From NCBI RefSeq assembly GCF_020687505.1, contig NZ_JAJEQT010000008.1: DNA of 64,000 nt. One strand, given 5' to 3'. The position numbers and the translations under genes are program-made. This document shows positions 1 to 8,509 of the stretch, in pieces. Within the stretch, counting starts at the first letter, position 1; each line of letters begins with the position of its first letter. Origin of the DNA: Coprococcus_C hominis (GTDB lineage Bacteria; Bacillota; Clostridia; Lachnospirales; Lachnospiraceae). The notes under the pieces are model-generated. The model ran no database searches. It was given only the letters and a program-made list of their open reading frames with translations, and was not told where the DNA came from.

Positions 1-10
1 TGTATCAAAT

Positions 11-41
11 CCTTGAAAATATCTTAAAGAAATTTTCAGGG
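11..41 (-). other. Probable rRNA-leader processing stem
   Basis: An imperfect stem on the minus strand pairs CCCTGAAAATTTC with GATATTTTCAAGG. It lies downstream of two tandem minus-strand promoters and runs toward the left edge. This resembles the stem bracketing 16S rRNA in clostridial rRNA operons, but the rRNA itself is outside the window, so this is inference. Confidence 0.35.
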
Positions 42-102
42 TTAACATGTTATTAATTTGTCAAAGGTTCGTTGTTTTGTCGTTCTTAGCGACAACTTCT
101 AT

Positions 103-131
103 AAGATATCACTTTGTTTCGTCTTTGTCAA
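103..131 (-). promoter_or_regulatory. Strong promoter, proximal of tandem pair (rrn-type P2)
   Basis: The minus strand reads TTGACA (131-126), a 17-nt spacer, then TATCTT (108-103). A hairpin (TTGTCGCTAAGAACGACAA) follows at once. No protein gene starts before the left edge. Together with the second promoter at 219-247 this resembles the tandem promoters of rRNA operons. Confidence 0.6.
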
Positions 132-218
132 GAACTTTTTTTATTTTTTTCAAAGTTTTTGATTTCGACGGTGATGTCGAATTTGAAGTTTTGCTGTCGT
201 CTCAGTGACAGCTTGCTT

Positions 219-247
219 ATAATAGCACTCTAATTTTGGAAAGTCAA
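219..247 (-). promoter_or_regulatory. Strong promoter, distal of tandem pair (rrn-type P1)
   Basis: The minus strand reads TTGACT (247-242), a 17-nt spacer, then TATTAT (224-219), followed by a CTGTC/GACAG hairpin. The block from -10 to hairpin is similar in layout to the proximal promoter, as if duplicated. The gene-free stretch 1-305 holds these two promoters, their hairpins and the leader stem, and nothing else that I can see. Confidence 0.6.
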
Positions 248-305
248 CCCCCTTTTTCATTTTTTTTAATTTTGTCGAATTGGGGGCTTGGTTTCCTTTT
301 TTCGG

Positions 306-1448
306 TCACTGTGCGACCTTAAATGCCCAGATCGCAGAGATCTGATATTGTAATGTATCATAATCCCACAACTGCTGGCTCCGTTCTATACTATTCGGAT
401 CATGAACAAGGAACTTGTCTCCTTCCATTCCTGCGATCACAATAAAGTGTCCCTGCGAAGTAAAGTCTCCGGATCGCATCGCACATACAAGCGGATGTCC
501 CTGTGAGAGTTCTTCCTGCATGTTATCTTTACTCAGATAGATATAATATCCCTGTACACCATACACTGCAGCCACCTCGTCCATAAATGACCACTTCGTT
601 CCGGAATTCTGCTCATAGTATCCATGTTCCGTTGCATAGTCCGCCAGCTTGTCCGGTGTTGCCTCCTGATTTTTCGTCAGTCCAATGACGATCATTGAAA
701 GACAGGTTGGTCCACAACCTGACAATCCGATAACATCATTTCCATAGGCATCATAGCCCCAGCGCTTATCCCATTGGATAAACAGAGGGATTCCATCTAG
801 TTCAGATGCCTCCAACGTACCTGAAGTTGTATCATAGTTTTCCTGATAGCCAAGCGCAAAATCCAGCATATTCGGATTGCAGCATAAATTATTTAAAAGT
901 GCCTCCGGGTATTGATCCATGTGATCGTAGATTGTCTGAAACTCCGGGTATCGGTCTGCCAGATTCTTCAATCTTGTCTGAATCTCCTCCATCGAATAGT
1001 GTGCCGGTGAACCCACCATATATTTCTTCTCATAATAATTCGGCAATGCCTGACTCTGTACCTGCGCAATCTCTCCGGTTGCCGACACCTTTGGTTCCGC
1101 GGCATCTGCCTGCTGCTCTGTGGACGCCGATTCACTGGCAGCCACCACTTCGGATACATCCTGTTTTTTAGAGGAAATCCCTCTCCGCACCAATGCCACG
1201 ATCAATACCAGCATGGCAACACAGATACACAAGCAGAACAATTCCTTTGCCCGTTGTTTTCTCCTTCTGCGCCGGCGCAGCTCTTCCTTTCGTTTCTTTA
1301 ATTTCTTTCTACGCAGTTCTTCGCGTTGCTGTTCCTGCAACATCGTCCGCCTCCTGATGACTTCTGAATCCTCGGAAATTATACCCACATTCCCGTTCGT
1401 TTCATTCCGTCTGTATCTTTCACTGTATCTTTCGTATTCCATTTTCAT
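306..1448 (-). CDS. Membrane-anchored C39-like papain-fold peptidase
   Basis: This is a probable cysteine peptidase of the Peptidase_C39_2 type, displayed outside the membrane. The first 70 residues are highly basic and arginine/lysine-rich, followed by one transmembrane helix (about 69-87) and a disordered linker. The C-terminal catalytic domain (about 217-380) has the triad motifs GCGPTC (Cys245), GHFIVI (His334) and HDPN (Asp350). A GTG at 1454 could extend the protein by two codons, but the ATG at 1448 is the normally spaced start after AAAGGAG. The substrate is unknown; family members process peptides or remodel surface proteins. Its promoter carries repeats shared with the two-component systems in this window, so it is probably controlled by one of them. 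Confidence 0.75.
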   Translation of the reverse strand: MKMEYERYSERYRRNETNGNVGIISEDSEVIRRRTMLQEQQREELRRKKLKKRKEELRRRRRRKQRAKELFCLCICVAMLVLIVALVRRGISSKKQDVSEVVAASESASTEQQADAAEPKVSATGEIAQVQSQALPNYYEKKYMVGSPAHYSMEEIQTRLKNLADRYPEFQTIYDHMDQYPEALLNNLCCNPNMLDFALGYQENYDTTSGTLEASELDGIPLFIQWDKRWGYDAYGNDVIGLSGCGPTCLSMIVIGLTKNQEATPDKLADYATEHGYYEQNSGTKWSFMDEVAAVYGVQGYYIYLSKDNMQEELSQGHPLVCAMRSGDFTSQGHFIVIAGMEGDKFLVHDPNSIERSQQLWDYDTLQYQISAIWAFKVAQ

Positions 1449-1474
1449 GCACACTCCTTTTATAAACTTCCCGT

Positions 1475-1517
1475 AGTTTACATGGACTGTGCATCATATC
1501 TGTCTCATATATGTATC
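1475..1517 (-). promoter_or_regulatory. Promoter with three 11-bp-spaced half sites (C39 peptidase)
   Basis: Plus-strand half sites TGCATC (1490), TGTCTC (1501) and TGTATC (1512) recur every 11 bp. The minus-strand -10 box TAAACT (1480-1475) lies exactly 9 nt downstream of the nearest half site. The same geometry occurs upstream of three other genes in this window, as expected for an OmpR/PhoB-type regulator bound in place of a -35 box. Confidence 0.5.
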
Positions 1518-1615
1518 ATTTTTCCATCTTAGTTGCATATTTTTGTATGTCACCTGACGGCTCCACATGTGCCTTCACATTATGTCTGTCTGTGCAGGTG
1601 CATCCATCATATTGC

Positions 1616-2476
1616 TCATTGTATCGCAACTCCATCATAGATGGTTCCAATCGATGATATATCCTGATCGACCCACATGCCAATCTCTACAAACTGCTTT
1701 CCGTCTTTTTCCTGCTCCTTCACACCTGCCATATCATTCGCAGTCAGTTTGCCATCTGCATTCATATTATAGCCTTCTCCATACATTTCATTATAGACGC
1801 CATAGTTATACTTCTTAATAATAACCTCTTCGGAAATGCCCAGCTCCTCCGCCATATATTTCACCACATCCGCTTTTAAAAACGCCTGCCATTCAGCATC
1901 TGTCATATAGGCATATACAGTATACCCCAAAATCTTTCCGGTTTCCACATCTACACATAAATACATATAATCATCAGAAACCTGACACACCATATATTCA
2001 AGCATCACGTATTGATTCATATTGTCCAGATTAACCAGAGTTTCATACTGCGTATCCGCATATATATCAAGAATATCAAAATCTAATTCAGGAAGTAAAT
2101 GTGCTGCCTGCATCCTTTCAATCTGCGGTGCTACCTGCACTTGCATATCATAATCATCATATACGTCTGCATTTTCCACCGGATAAGAAGTTGACACATG
2201 CATCCCTTTTGATCTCCCGTCCATCAAATCAAGTTTTTCTTCCATCGTCATCTGCGCGGCAGTATCCAGATAGGATGTATCTGCCTGCTGCACGTATATG
2301 TGATCAACCTCACTTTTATCCATCATGGCAAATATCGTCTTCGGTGCCATAATTCCGATTGTCAAAACAGCAGCTCCCGCCAGCACGCACAGGCAATTGC
2401 GCAGGATATTTTTATGCATTTCATTGTTTTTCTCTGTTTTTTGTTCGTTTTTCTTTGTTTCCGCATGTCCCCTCAT
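1616..2476 (-). CDS. Membrane-anchored protein of two-component triple 1
   Basis: I recognise no named family. The protein has a charged N-terminus, one hydrophobic segment (about residues 24-47, ending IMAPKTIFA) and a roughly 235-residue extracytoplasmic part. It is the last gene of a regulator-kinase-membrane protein operon, and its start overlaps the kinase stop by 4 bp (ATGA). The protein at 27088-27912 has the same architecture, the same APK-x3-A boundary and the same position in a second operon, so the two are paralogues. An accessory or sensing role for the kinase is plausible but is inferred from position only. Confidence 0.7.
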   Translation of the reverse strand: MRGHAETKKNEQKTEKNNEMHKNILRNCLCVLAGAAVLTIGIMAPKTIFAMMDKSEVDHIYVQQADTSYLDTAAQMTMEEKLDLMDGRSKGMHVSTSYPVENADVYDDYDMQVQVAPQIERMQAAHLLPELDFDILDIYADTQYETLVNLDNMNQYVMLEYMVCQVSDDYMYLCVDVETGKILGYTVYAYMTDAEWQAFLKADVVKYMAEELGISEEVIIKKYNYGVYNEMYGEGYNMNADGKLTANDMAGVKEQEKDGKQFVEIGMWVDQDISSIGTIYDGVAIQ

Positions 2477-3951
2477 ACTTCTTCCTCCATTTCCATCTTT
2501 TCCGAATTAACCTGTCTGCATACCTCCTTCGGAAAACAGACACTCACCTGCGTTCCAATCCCCATTTTACTCATGATCTGCAGCTTTGCCTGATGCAGCT
2601 TCACAATCTCGTTACAGATAGCAAGTCCCAGTCCCGCACCACCGTTTGCCCGGGAGCGTGATTTGTCTACCATATAAAATGCTTCGGTCAGCCGGCTCAG
2701 ATTCTCCTCATCGATACCGCATCCGTTATCCTTGATTCCGATACGATATTCGTCTGATACCCACACACCGAACAGAGAAATTTTCCCTTTTCCATCCATC
2801 GATTTTCTGGCATTGTCAAACAGATTGATCAATACCGTCTTCATCAGATCCGGCTCAAGCTTCACTATCGCAGGCTGTACATTGACTGTCAGTTCAACCC
2901 CATATTTACCGGCGACCGGAAGCAATGTCTCATACACTGCTTCCGCAAAAATCGTTATATCCATATCATAAAACAGGAAATCCTGTTTTTTAAGCACGAT
3001 CAGATCCATCAGTTTCATGGACATTTTCTCTAAGCGCCTGCCCTCCACAACAATCTGGTTGGCATAGGTGATCAGCTTCTCCTCCGAAAGCTGATTGGAG
3101 CGGATCAGATCTGCATATCCGATCATTGAGGTAAGCGGTGTTTTTAACTCGTGGGCAAAGTTATTTGTGAACATCTCCTGGCTTTTTGTTTTTTCTTCCA
3201 GTTCCTTCATTGTCCTGTTCAGACTCGTGGACATCCGGTTGAAATCCTCTGCCAACACACCGATCTCATCTTTGCTTCTTTTTCTGATCCGGATTCCCGC
3301 ACGTCCGCCAGCTACCAGCTTCGTTGCCTTCGACAACCGTCGGATTGGCACCACAATCATATTATTTAAGATTGCCATCAGCATCAGACAGACAATCATG
3401 ACAATAATCATGATCATGCGGAACATCCGAAGCTGCGCGTCACGGTTTTCATAGTCACGTGTGATATCCGAAAATGTTTCAACATAGTAGACTCGATCAA
3501 GTACCTGAAAGCTTGTTCCGGTATAGAGCATATATCTGCCATTTCGTTTTACAATCTTATAGCCTTCCTGCCCTGCTTCTAGATCGTCCCGGCAGATTGA
3601 CACGTCTGCCCCCTTGAGTCCATTCGTACTGTAAATTCTTGTCTTTTCGTCTGTCCAAAGTGCAAACTGTACTTCCTCTCCGGCATTCCGGACAGAAACC
3701 GATTGCGCTGCCTGACGTACGACAACATTTTTTTGTTTTTCATATCCGGTATCCCGATATACAAGATTGATCGTCCGTTTTACATTCTGTACAAGATTGA
3801 TACAGACAACGCTTGCATTATTATATCCGTTCTGGATATCCTTTTCTCTTGCACTTTTGAATCCGGAATGGATCAGAAATGTTCCACACGCCGAAAATGC
3901 CAGCATCATACAGGTACAAACGGATAAAAATAGTTTCCAGAATAATTTCAA
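2473..3951 (-). CDS. Sensor histidine kinase (system 1)
   Basis: This is a membrane histidine kinase of the OmpR/PhoR class. It has TM1 (about 7-29), an extracytoplasmic sensor region (30-178), TM2 (179-202), a HAMP linker (about 200-250), a HisKA domain with FAHELKTPLTSM (phospho-acceptor His267) and an HATPase domain with N-box NLFDNARKS, DNGCGID and GGAGLGLAI. All catalytic boxes look intact. It begins 2 bp after the regulator gene and overlaps the downstream membrane protein, so the three are co-transcribed. It should autophosphorylate and pass phosphate to the regulator at 3954-4607. The signal is unknown. Confidence 0.9.
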   Translation of the reverse strand: MKLFWKLFLSVCTCMMLAFSACGTFLIHSGFKSAREKDIQNGYNNASVVCINLVQNVKRTINLVYRDTGYEKQKNVVVRQAAQSVSVRNAGEEVQFALWTDEKTRIYSTNGLKGADVSICRDDLEAGQEGYKIVKRNGRYMLYTGTSFQVLDRVYYVETFSDITRDYENRDAQLRMFRMIMIIVMIVCLMLMAILNNMIVVPIRRLSKATKLVAGGRAGIRIRKRSKDEIGVLAEDFNRMSTSLNRTMKELEEKTKSQEMFTNNFAHELKTPLTSMIGYADLIRSNQLSEEKLITYANQIVVEGRRLEKMSMKLMDLIVLKKQDFLFYDMDITIFAEAVYETLLPVAGKYGVELTVNVQPAIVKLEPDLMKTVLINLFDNARKSMDGKGKISLFGVWVSDEYRIGIKDNGCGIDEENLSRLTEAFYMVDKSRSRANGGAGLGLAICNEIVKLHQAKLQIMSKMGIGTQVSVCFPKEVCRQVNSEKMEMEEEV

Positions 3952-3953
3952 GC

Positions 3954-4607
3954 TTATACCTCCAGCCGGTATCCCACCTTATATACCGGTACAATTTTAT
4001 CTTCCAAGCCAAGCTTCTTACGCAGACGCTGTACATGCAGATCAACCGTACGGCTGTCCCCATAATATGGTTCATGCCATACACTCTCGAAGATCCGCTC
4101 ACGGAACAATGCGACATTCGGGTTTCGCATAAACATCACTAAAATCTCATACTCTTTCTTCGTCAGGTGAATCTCCACCCCGGCTTTTTTTACCTGAAAT
4201 GACTGCGTATCCACCTCAATATCATATGCGGTAAGTGTCTGTGATACTTTATTATACCGACGCAGCACACGTTCCACTCTGGCAAGCAGTTCGATGATTT
4301 CAAATGGCTTTACCATATAATCTTCCGCGCCAAGCTTTAATCCCCTAACCTTATCCTGCACATCTCCCATCGCTGTGAGAAAAATCACCGGGACATGATA
4401 ATAGTTGAAATACTCCATCAGGGAAAATCCATCCGGTCCCGGCAGCATAATATCGACGAGTGCCAGATCATATACCTCCTGCTCCAGTTGTCCGGAAACC
4501 GAAGTGCCGTCGTAAACACAATCACACAGATACCCCGCATTCCGTAAACTGATTTCTATAACATTGGAGATGGATGTATCATCTTCCACAACTAAAATAC
4601 GATTCAT
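3954..4607 (-). CDS. OmpR-family response regulator (system 1)
   Basis: This is a two-domain transcription factor: a receiver (residues 1-120) with acidic pocket VEDD, phospho-acceptor Asp52 in LVDIMLP and Lys in VKPFE, then a winged-helix DNA-binding domain (about 127-217) with the typical recognition segment SRTVDLHVQRLRKKLG. Length is normal. It heads the regulator-kinase-membrane protein operon. It closely resembles the regulator at 29335-29988, so the two may bind related sites. Its own promoter (4715-4746) carries the 11-bp repeat motif, consistent with autoregulation. Confidence 0.92.
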   Translation of the reverse strand: MNRILVVEDDTSISNVIEISLRNAGYLCDCVYDGTSVSGQLEQEVYDLALVDIMLPGPDGFSLMEYFNYYHVPVIFLTAMGDVQDKVRGLKLGAEDYMVKPFEIIELLARVERVLRRYNKVSQTLTAYDIEVDTQSFQVKKAGVEIHLTKKEYEILVMFMRNPNVALFRERIFESVWHEPYYGDSRTVDLHVQRLRKKLGLEDKIVPVYKVGYRLEV

Positions 4608-4676
4608 AAAACTGTCTCCTTGTTATTTGTAAATGACGGCTTAATGCAAACCATTCCGTATGACGGTCGGTTGCAC

Positions 4677-4712
4677 AAAAAACAGAGAGGAGCCATCTCT
4701 GACCTCTCTCTG
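4677..4712 (-). terminator. Hairpin with T-run between Nudix gene and regulator 1
   Basis: On the minus strand CAGAGAGAGG pairs with CCTCTCTG and is followed by TTTTTT, a classical intrinsic terminator for the Nudix gene that stops at 4779. The predicted -10 box of the downstream regulator (4720-4715) abuts it, so the hairpin would also form the first nucleotides of that mRNA. Confidence 0.8.
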
Positions 4713-4714
4713 CT

Positions 4715-4746
4715 ATTTTACATCATTGTTGCATCATTTTAGCATC
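4715..4746 (-). promoter_or_regulatory. Promoter with 11-bp direct repeats (system 1 operon)
   Basis: Plus-strand half sites TGCATC (4730) and AGCATC (4741) are 11 bp apart. The -10 box TAAAAT (minus strand, 4720-4715) follows after exactly 9 nt. There is no good -35 hexamer, as expected for an activator-dependent promoter. The geometry matches the sites at 1475, 25853 and 37807. Confidence 0.5.
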
Positions 4747-4778
4747 AAAATATGTTTTTTTTGATTTTTTTGTAAATT

Positions 4779-5279
4779 TTATGAAAATACTTGTTTGATA
4801 CTGTCATAGTGCAAGAACTTGCCCTGTGCGCCAAGCGCTTCGATTTCCTCAGCAGTCGCTAACATATATCCATCTGTCTCTGCCTCCTGCAGATGCAGAT
4901 CTTTCTCTGTAAAATCTCCGGTAAATCGATAGATGTCCACAAAATAGTTGTCACCCTCCTCCGGATTCTCGCGTGTATAAGAAAAGACAAAACCACCTTC
5001 AAAGGAAGATACATCCAGTCCGGTTTCTTCTTTGATTTCGCGCTTTACGGCATCCAAAGAGTCCTCGCCTGCCTGTGCTGCACCACCGGATACTTCCCAG
5101 CTTCCCGGCGCCCATACCTTCGTCATAACGCGCTTCGTAATCAAATATTTACCATTTACATGACGGATCACACCAAGTACCGTCAAATGAAAATCCCCTG
5201 GCTGCATATGCCAGTCATTTCGCTTCATTGTACGTCCGGTCCGCTGTTTGTCCCGGTCGTAGATATCCCATAATTCCAT
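4779..5279 (-). CDS. Nudix hydrolase
   Basis: This protein hydrolyses a nucleoside-diphosphate-linked or other diphosphate compound. A perfect Nudix box spans residues 66-88 (GAAQAGE, seven residues, REIKEETGL). The N-terminus (MELWDIYDRDKQRTGR) resembles the Idi-like Nudix subgroup often annotated as isopentenyl-diphosphate isomerase-like, although the true substrate cannot be read from sequence. An upstream in-frame start exists, but ATG 5279 follows GGAGGACTTAC at correct spacing and begins at the conserved domain. Length is about 166 aa. It is followed by an intrinsic terminator and lies downstream of the ROK kinase gene. Confidence 0.88.
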   Translation of the reverse strand: MELWDIYDRDKQRTGRTMKRNDWHMQPGDFHLTVLGVIRHVNGKYLITKRVMTKVWAPGSWEVSGGAAQAGEDSLDAVKREIKEETGLDVSSFEGGFVFSYTRENPEEGDNYFVDIYRFTGDFTEKDLHLQEAETDGYMLATAEEIEALGAQGKFLHYDSIKQVFS

Positions 5280-5355
5280 GTAAGTCCTCCTTGCGGGTTT
5301 CAGACTGCATCTATCGCAGGGAACACCCACATCTTCATTTTATTCATTCTTTTCT

Positions 5356-6372
5356 TTACTTGGCAAGGTCATATTTCTGCATGAAATTAAACAATGCACC
5401 GATCAGGTTCGAATCATTACCGAATTTGCATAAGTCAATCTTCATCCGCTCATAAATATAAGACAGACGCCGCAGCTTCGATGTGTATTTGATGATTCCC
5501 TCCATAAACTTCGGCTGTGCACTGATGCCACCACCAATCAGGATAATCTCCGGTGCCAGTGTGATATAGAGATTGCAGCAATGCCATGCAATGTTGTAAT
5601 ACATCCGTTCCAGAATATCCTGAATCTCCGGATCGGTCTCTGCCATCTCATAGATATCCTCACCGTTTACTTCCTGCCACTTGAGACCTTTTGCCTTAGC
5701 AACCTTCCGGCGAAGCGCCTGCACAGATGCCTGCTGCGTCCATATACAAGGATCCGGTAGTTCTCCCCCTTGCTTTGAATTGATTTCTTCGAGCGGACGG
5801 ATCTTGTCCACATCCTCAATCGGAAGTCCATCATACAAAAAGGACATCTCTCCTGCAATCATGCCGACACCATGGCGCACCTTCCGGTCAATAATAATAC
5901 CGCCACCAATTCCGGTACCAAACACAAGCACGCAGGCATCTTTGCAATCCTTGGCGTTTCCAATCCAGACCTCTGCAAGTGCGGCGCACTTTGCATCATT
6001 TTCAAGTGCAACCGGAACATTTCCGCATCGTCTGCTGATCAGATTGCCAAGTGGCACCCGGTCAAGGTAAGGCAGACTGCCACCACCATAAACAATACCC
6101 TGATTCACATTCACCTGCCCGGGAAGGCTCATCGCAATTCCCGTAATCTGATATTCCTTGCTATACTTTCCGTATATAATATCAATCTGCTCGAGAAATG
6201 CGGCAATACCATCTTCTGTTTTCACCGTATACGGTGTAATCTCATCGCCATTATCGTCCACTTTTCCATCCTGGAACGGCGTCGGGACTTTATACTTCTC
6301 ATAAATCTTGCCCTTCTGATCCATGAGCGCATACTTGATAAATGTACCACCCACATCAAATACTAAATACAT
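5356..6372 (-). CDS. ROK-family sugar kinase
   Basis: This is a cytoplasmic kinase of the ROK family, probably acting on glucose or a related sugar. It has the N-terminal phosphate loop LVFDVGGTFIKYALMD, the sugar-binding segment LENDAKCAALAE and the ATP-binding VFGTGIGGGIII. The cysteine-rich zinc motif of classical ROK kinases is absent: the region after GEMSF has no CxCGxxGC. Some ROK kinases, such as beta-glucoside kinase types, also lack it, so the enzyme may be active but divergent. ATG 6372 follows GGAGGTGGCAT and is preferred to the longer frame. Length is 338 aa. Confidence 0.85.
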   Translation of the reverse strand: MYLVFDVGGTFIKYALMDQKGKIYEKYKVPTPFQDGKVDDNGDEITPYTVKTEDGIAAFLEQIDIIYGKYSKEYQITGIAMSLPGQVNVNQGIVYGGGSLPYLDRVPLGNLISRRCGNVPVALENDAKCAALAEVWIGNAKDCKDACVLVFGTGIGGGIIIDRKVRHGVGMIAGEMSFLYDGLPIEDVDKIRPLEEINSKQGGELPDPCIWTQQASVQALRRKVAKAKGLKWQEVNGEDIYEMAETDPEIQDILERMYYNIAWHCCNLYITLAPEIILIGGGISAQPKFMEGIIKYTSKLRRLSYIYERMKIDLCKFGNDSNLIGALFNFMQKYDLAK

Positions 6373-6527
6373 ATGCCACCTCCTATATTTCCCTGCATCC
6401 GCGCGATAATTCACACACGCATCCGCGCGTCTCCTGATATAATTTACTCCGCGCACCGGAGACGATGCACGGAGTTTTGTTTCGTTCGTTTCTATATTCT
6501 GTTATCCGGATATTGTGGCACGCACTC

Positions 6528-7901
6528 TTACATCGTTACACCGCCACAGTAACGCAGGAAGATCATAAGCATAGAAATCGTCACAACGATAATCATCGCC
6601 GGAGCGGCTGTCTTACAATATCTGCCCCATCCGATCGGATATCCGTTCTTTGCTGCCACAGATGTACCAACAACATTTGCAGAAGCTCCGATTGGCGTTG
6701 CACTGCCACCGATATCAGTTCCGATGGACAATGTCCATGCAAGGCAATCAAGCAATGGCTGGTTTGCACCTGCCAGGCTCTTGATGATTGGAAGCATCGT
6801 TGCTGCAAATGGGATATTATCTACAAATGCACTTGCAATCGCAGAGATCCAAATGATAATTGCTACCATCACATATACATTTCCACCACTGACCTTACCG
6901 ATGAAGGATGCGATGGACTTCAGGATTCCTGTCTGCTCCAATCCTCCAACGACAATAAACAATCCGATGAAGAATAACAGTGTCTTATAATCTACTTTTT
7001 TAAGCAGTTCTAACGCATCTTTTCCGGATGTGACCAGAGTAATGATCGCGATAACCGTACCGATAAACGCAACCGTCAGACCTGTTGATGCATGCGATAC
7101 AAGAAGTACCACCGCACATGCAAAAATCACGCTGCTGATGATAAACTTCTTCTTGTCTGTAATGGCTGTAGAAGGGTCTGGAATGTTGGATGTATCCAGC
7201 TCCTGTGACTCTTCTGACAGCAACTCCTTGCGGTATACAAGGTAAAAGTAAATAATAACTACAACAAGGCAGATACCGACGATCAGACCGGTATTTGTCA
7301 AAAAGTCGGAGAATGAAAGTCCCAGTCCTGTTCCGATGATGATATTTGGTGGGTCACCACACATCGTTGCCGAACCACCCAAGTTCGCACAGAACACCTC
7401 TGACAGAATCATCGGCACCGGATCTAAATGCAACAGCTTCGCAAGCTCGATCGTAACGGCTGCAAGGAACAAAATAACCGTAATACTGTCAATGAACATC
7501 GACAAAACGGCTGCCATGACCATAAACGTCACGAACAACGGTATTGGCTTATAATGCACCAGCTTCGCAAGGCGTAAGCATAACCACCGGAAGAATCCGG
7601 CCTTTGCCATACCTTCTACCATTACCATCATACCTGCAAGGAATATAATCGTCGCCCAGTTGATACCGGATGACTCCTCGGAACCCTCACCGGATGTAAT
7701 CCAGAATCCCTTCGTGAAAATATTCTTTACATTCAATGTCTCGATGACCGCATCCATGCTATGCATTGCCACACCAAATACAAGGATCAGTGTCAGTGCG
7801 CCAGCCACGAGTGTGATGTACTGTTTTTCGATCTTATCCAGCACCATCAACACAAACATGACTACAAAGATGGATACAGCCAAAATCTGTGCTACTGTCA
7901 T
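6528..7901 (-). CDS. ArsB/NhaD (SLC13-like) ion-transporter permease
   Basis: This is a polytopic membrane transporter of about 11-12 helices from the ion transporter superfamily that includes ArsB, NhaD and citrate/anion permeases. Two internal repeats each contain a re-entrant signature: GGSATMCGDPPN near the middle and GGSATPIGASANVV near the C-terminus. The first has the GDPPN motif typical of NhaD/ArsB-like proteins. The substrate (Na+/H+ exchange, arsenite or an organic anion) cannot be decided, and no arsenic-resistance genes are adjacent. A good RBS (GGAGGACG) precedes ATG 7901. It lies downstream of fabZ but is separated from it by a 161-bp gap, so it is probably a separate unit. Confidence 0.8.
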   Translation of the reverse strand: MTVAQILAVSIFVVMFVLMVLDKIEKQYITLVAGALTLILVFGVAMHSMDAVIETLNVKNIFTKGFWITSGEGSEESSGINWATIIFLAGMMVMVEGMAKAGFFRWLCLRLAKLVHYKPIPLFVTFMVMAAVLSMFIDSITVILFLAAVTIELAKLLHLDPVPMILSEVFCANLGGSATMCGDPPNIIIGTGLGLSFSDFLTNTGLIVGICLVVVIIYFYLVYRKELLSEESQELDTSNIPDPSTAITDKKKFIISSVIFACAVVLLVSHASTGLTVAFIGTVIAIITLVTSGKDALELLKKVDYKTLLFFIGLFIVVGGLEQTGILKSIASFIGKVSGGNVYVMVAIIIWISAIASAFVDNIPFAATMLPIIKSLAGANQPLLDCLAWTLSIGTDIGGSATPIGASANVVGTSVAAKNGYPIGWGRYCKTAAPAMIIVVTISMLMIFLRYCGGVTM

Positions 7902-8062
7902 ATCATCGTCCTCCTTTAATCTATGTTATGCCACATATGTACCTGTGACAAGTTGCACATTGATTTTTCAACCTGCATTATAATAGCATTAAACATCGAA
8001 AAAAGGAATAACTTTTTTTACTTTTTTTACATATTAAAAAGAGTTCTCAAAATATGTATATT

Positions 8063-8509
8063 TTATTGGTTATAAATATCCTCTTTGTTCATGGATGTAA
8101 ATGCAAGGATTCCCTTTGCTTTTACCTTTCCATCAACCGTTACCTTCGCATTAAACTTCACCAGTCCGGCACCGCCGCTTTCCTTGCGGACTTCAATCTC
8201 CAGGCAATCGCCCGGAATGACCGGTCTCAAGAACTTGAATTCCTCGCACTTTAACAGCACATAGATCTTATCGTCCTCCGTGCCCTGACTCTCCATCGTA
8301 ATCGAGCAAAGCTGCGCACACGCCTCAATGACCAGCACACCCGGCATAATCGGTGCATCCGGAAAGTGTCCTGCAAAATATGGTTCATTCACGGAAACGC
8401 ATTTGATTCCCTTTGCATATTCGCCGTCTTCCACCTCTAAAACCTTCTCGATCATCTGGAACGGTGGGCGCTGCTTGATTCTTTTTTGTACTTCGTTAAT
8501 ATTCATCAT
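8063..8509 (-). CDS. fabZ: FabZ-like 3-hydroxyacyl-ACP dehydratase
   Basis: This hot-dog-fold dehydratase converts 3-hydroxyacyl-ACP to trans-2-enoyl-ACP. The catalytic motif is FAGHFPDAPIMPGVLVIEA, with His47 and Glu61 counted from the second Met. The usual LPHRYPFLL segment is replaced by QRPPFQMIE, a modest divergence from housekeeping FabZ. Its start overlaps the fabG stop (TAATG), so the two are translationally coupled. Either of two adjacent ATGs (8509 or 8506) may be used. It is the last gene of a specialised fatty-acid/polyketide-like cluster, and no enoyl-ACP reductase is visible nearby. Confidence 0.88.
   Translation of the reverse strand: MMNINEVQKRIKQRPPFQMIEKVLEVEDGEYAKGIKCVSVNEPYFAGHFPDAPIMPGVLVIEACAQLCSITMESQGTEDDKIYVLLKCEEFKFLRPVIPGDCLEIEVRKESGGAGLVKFNAKVTVDGKVKAKGILAFTSMNKEDIYNQ

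Noticed and set aside
6446..6475. ACTCCGTGCA/TGCGCGGAGT hairpin after the permease gene
   Set aside because: On the coding (minus) strand no T-run follows, so I do not call a terminator. The T-rich side faces the plus strand, where there is no gene to terminate.
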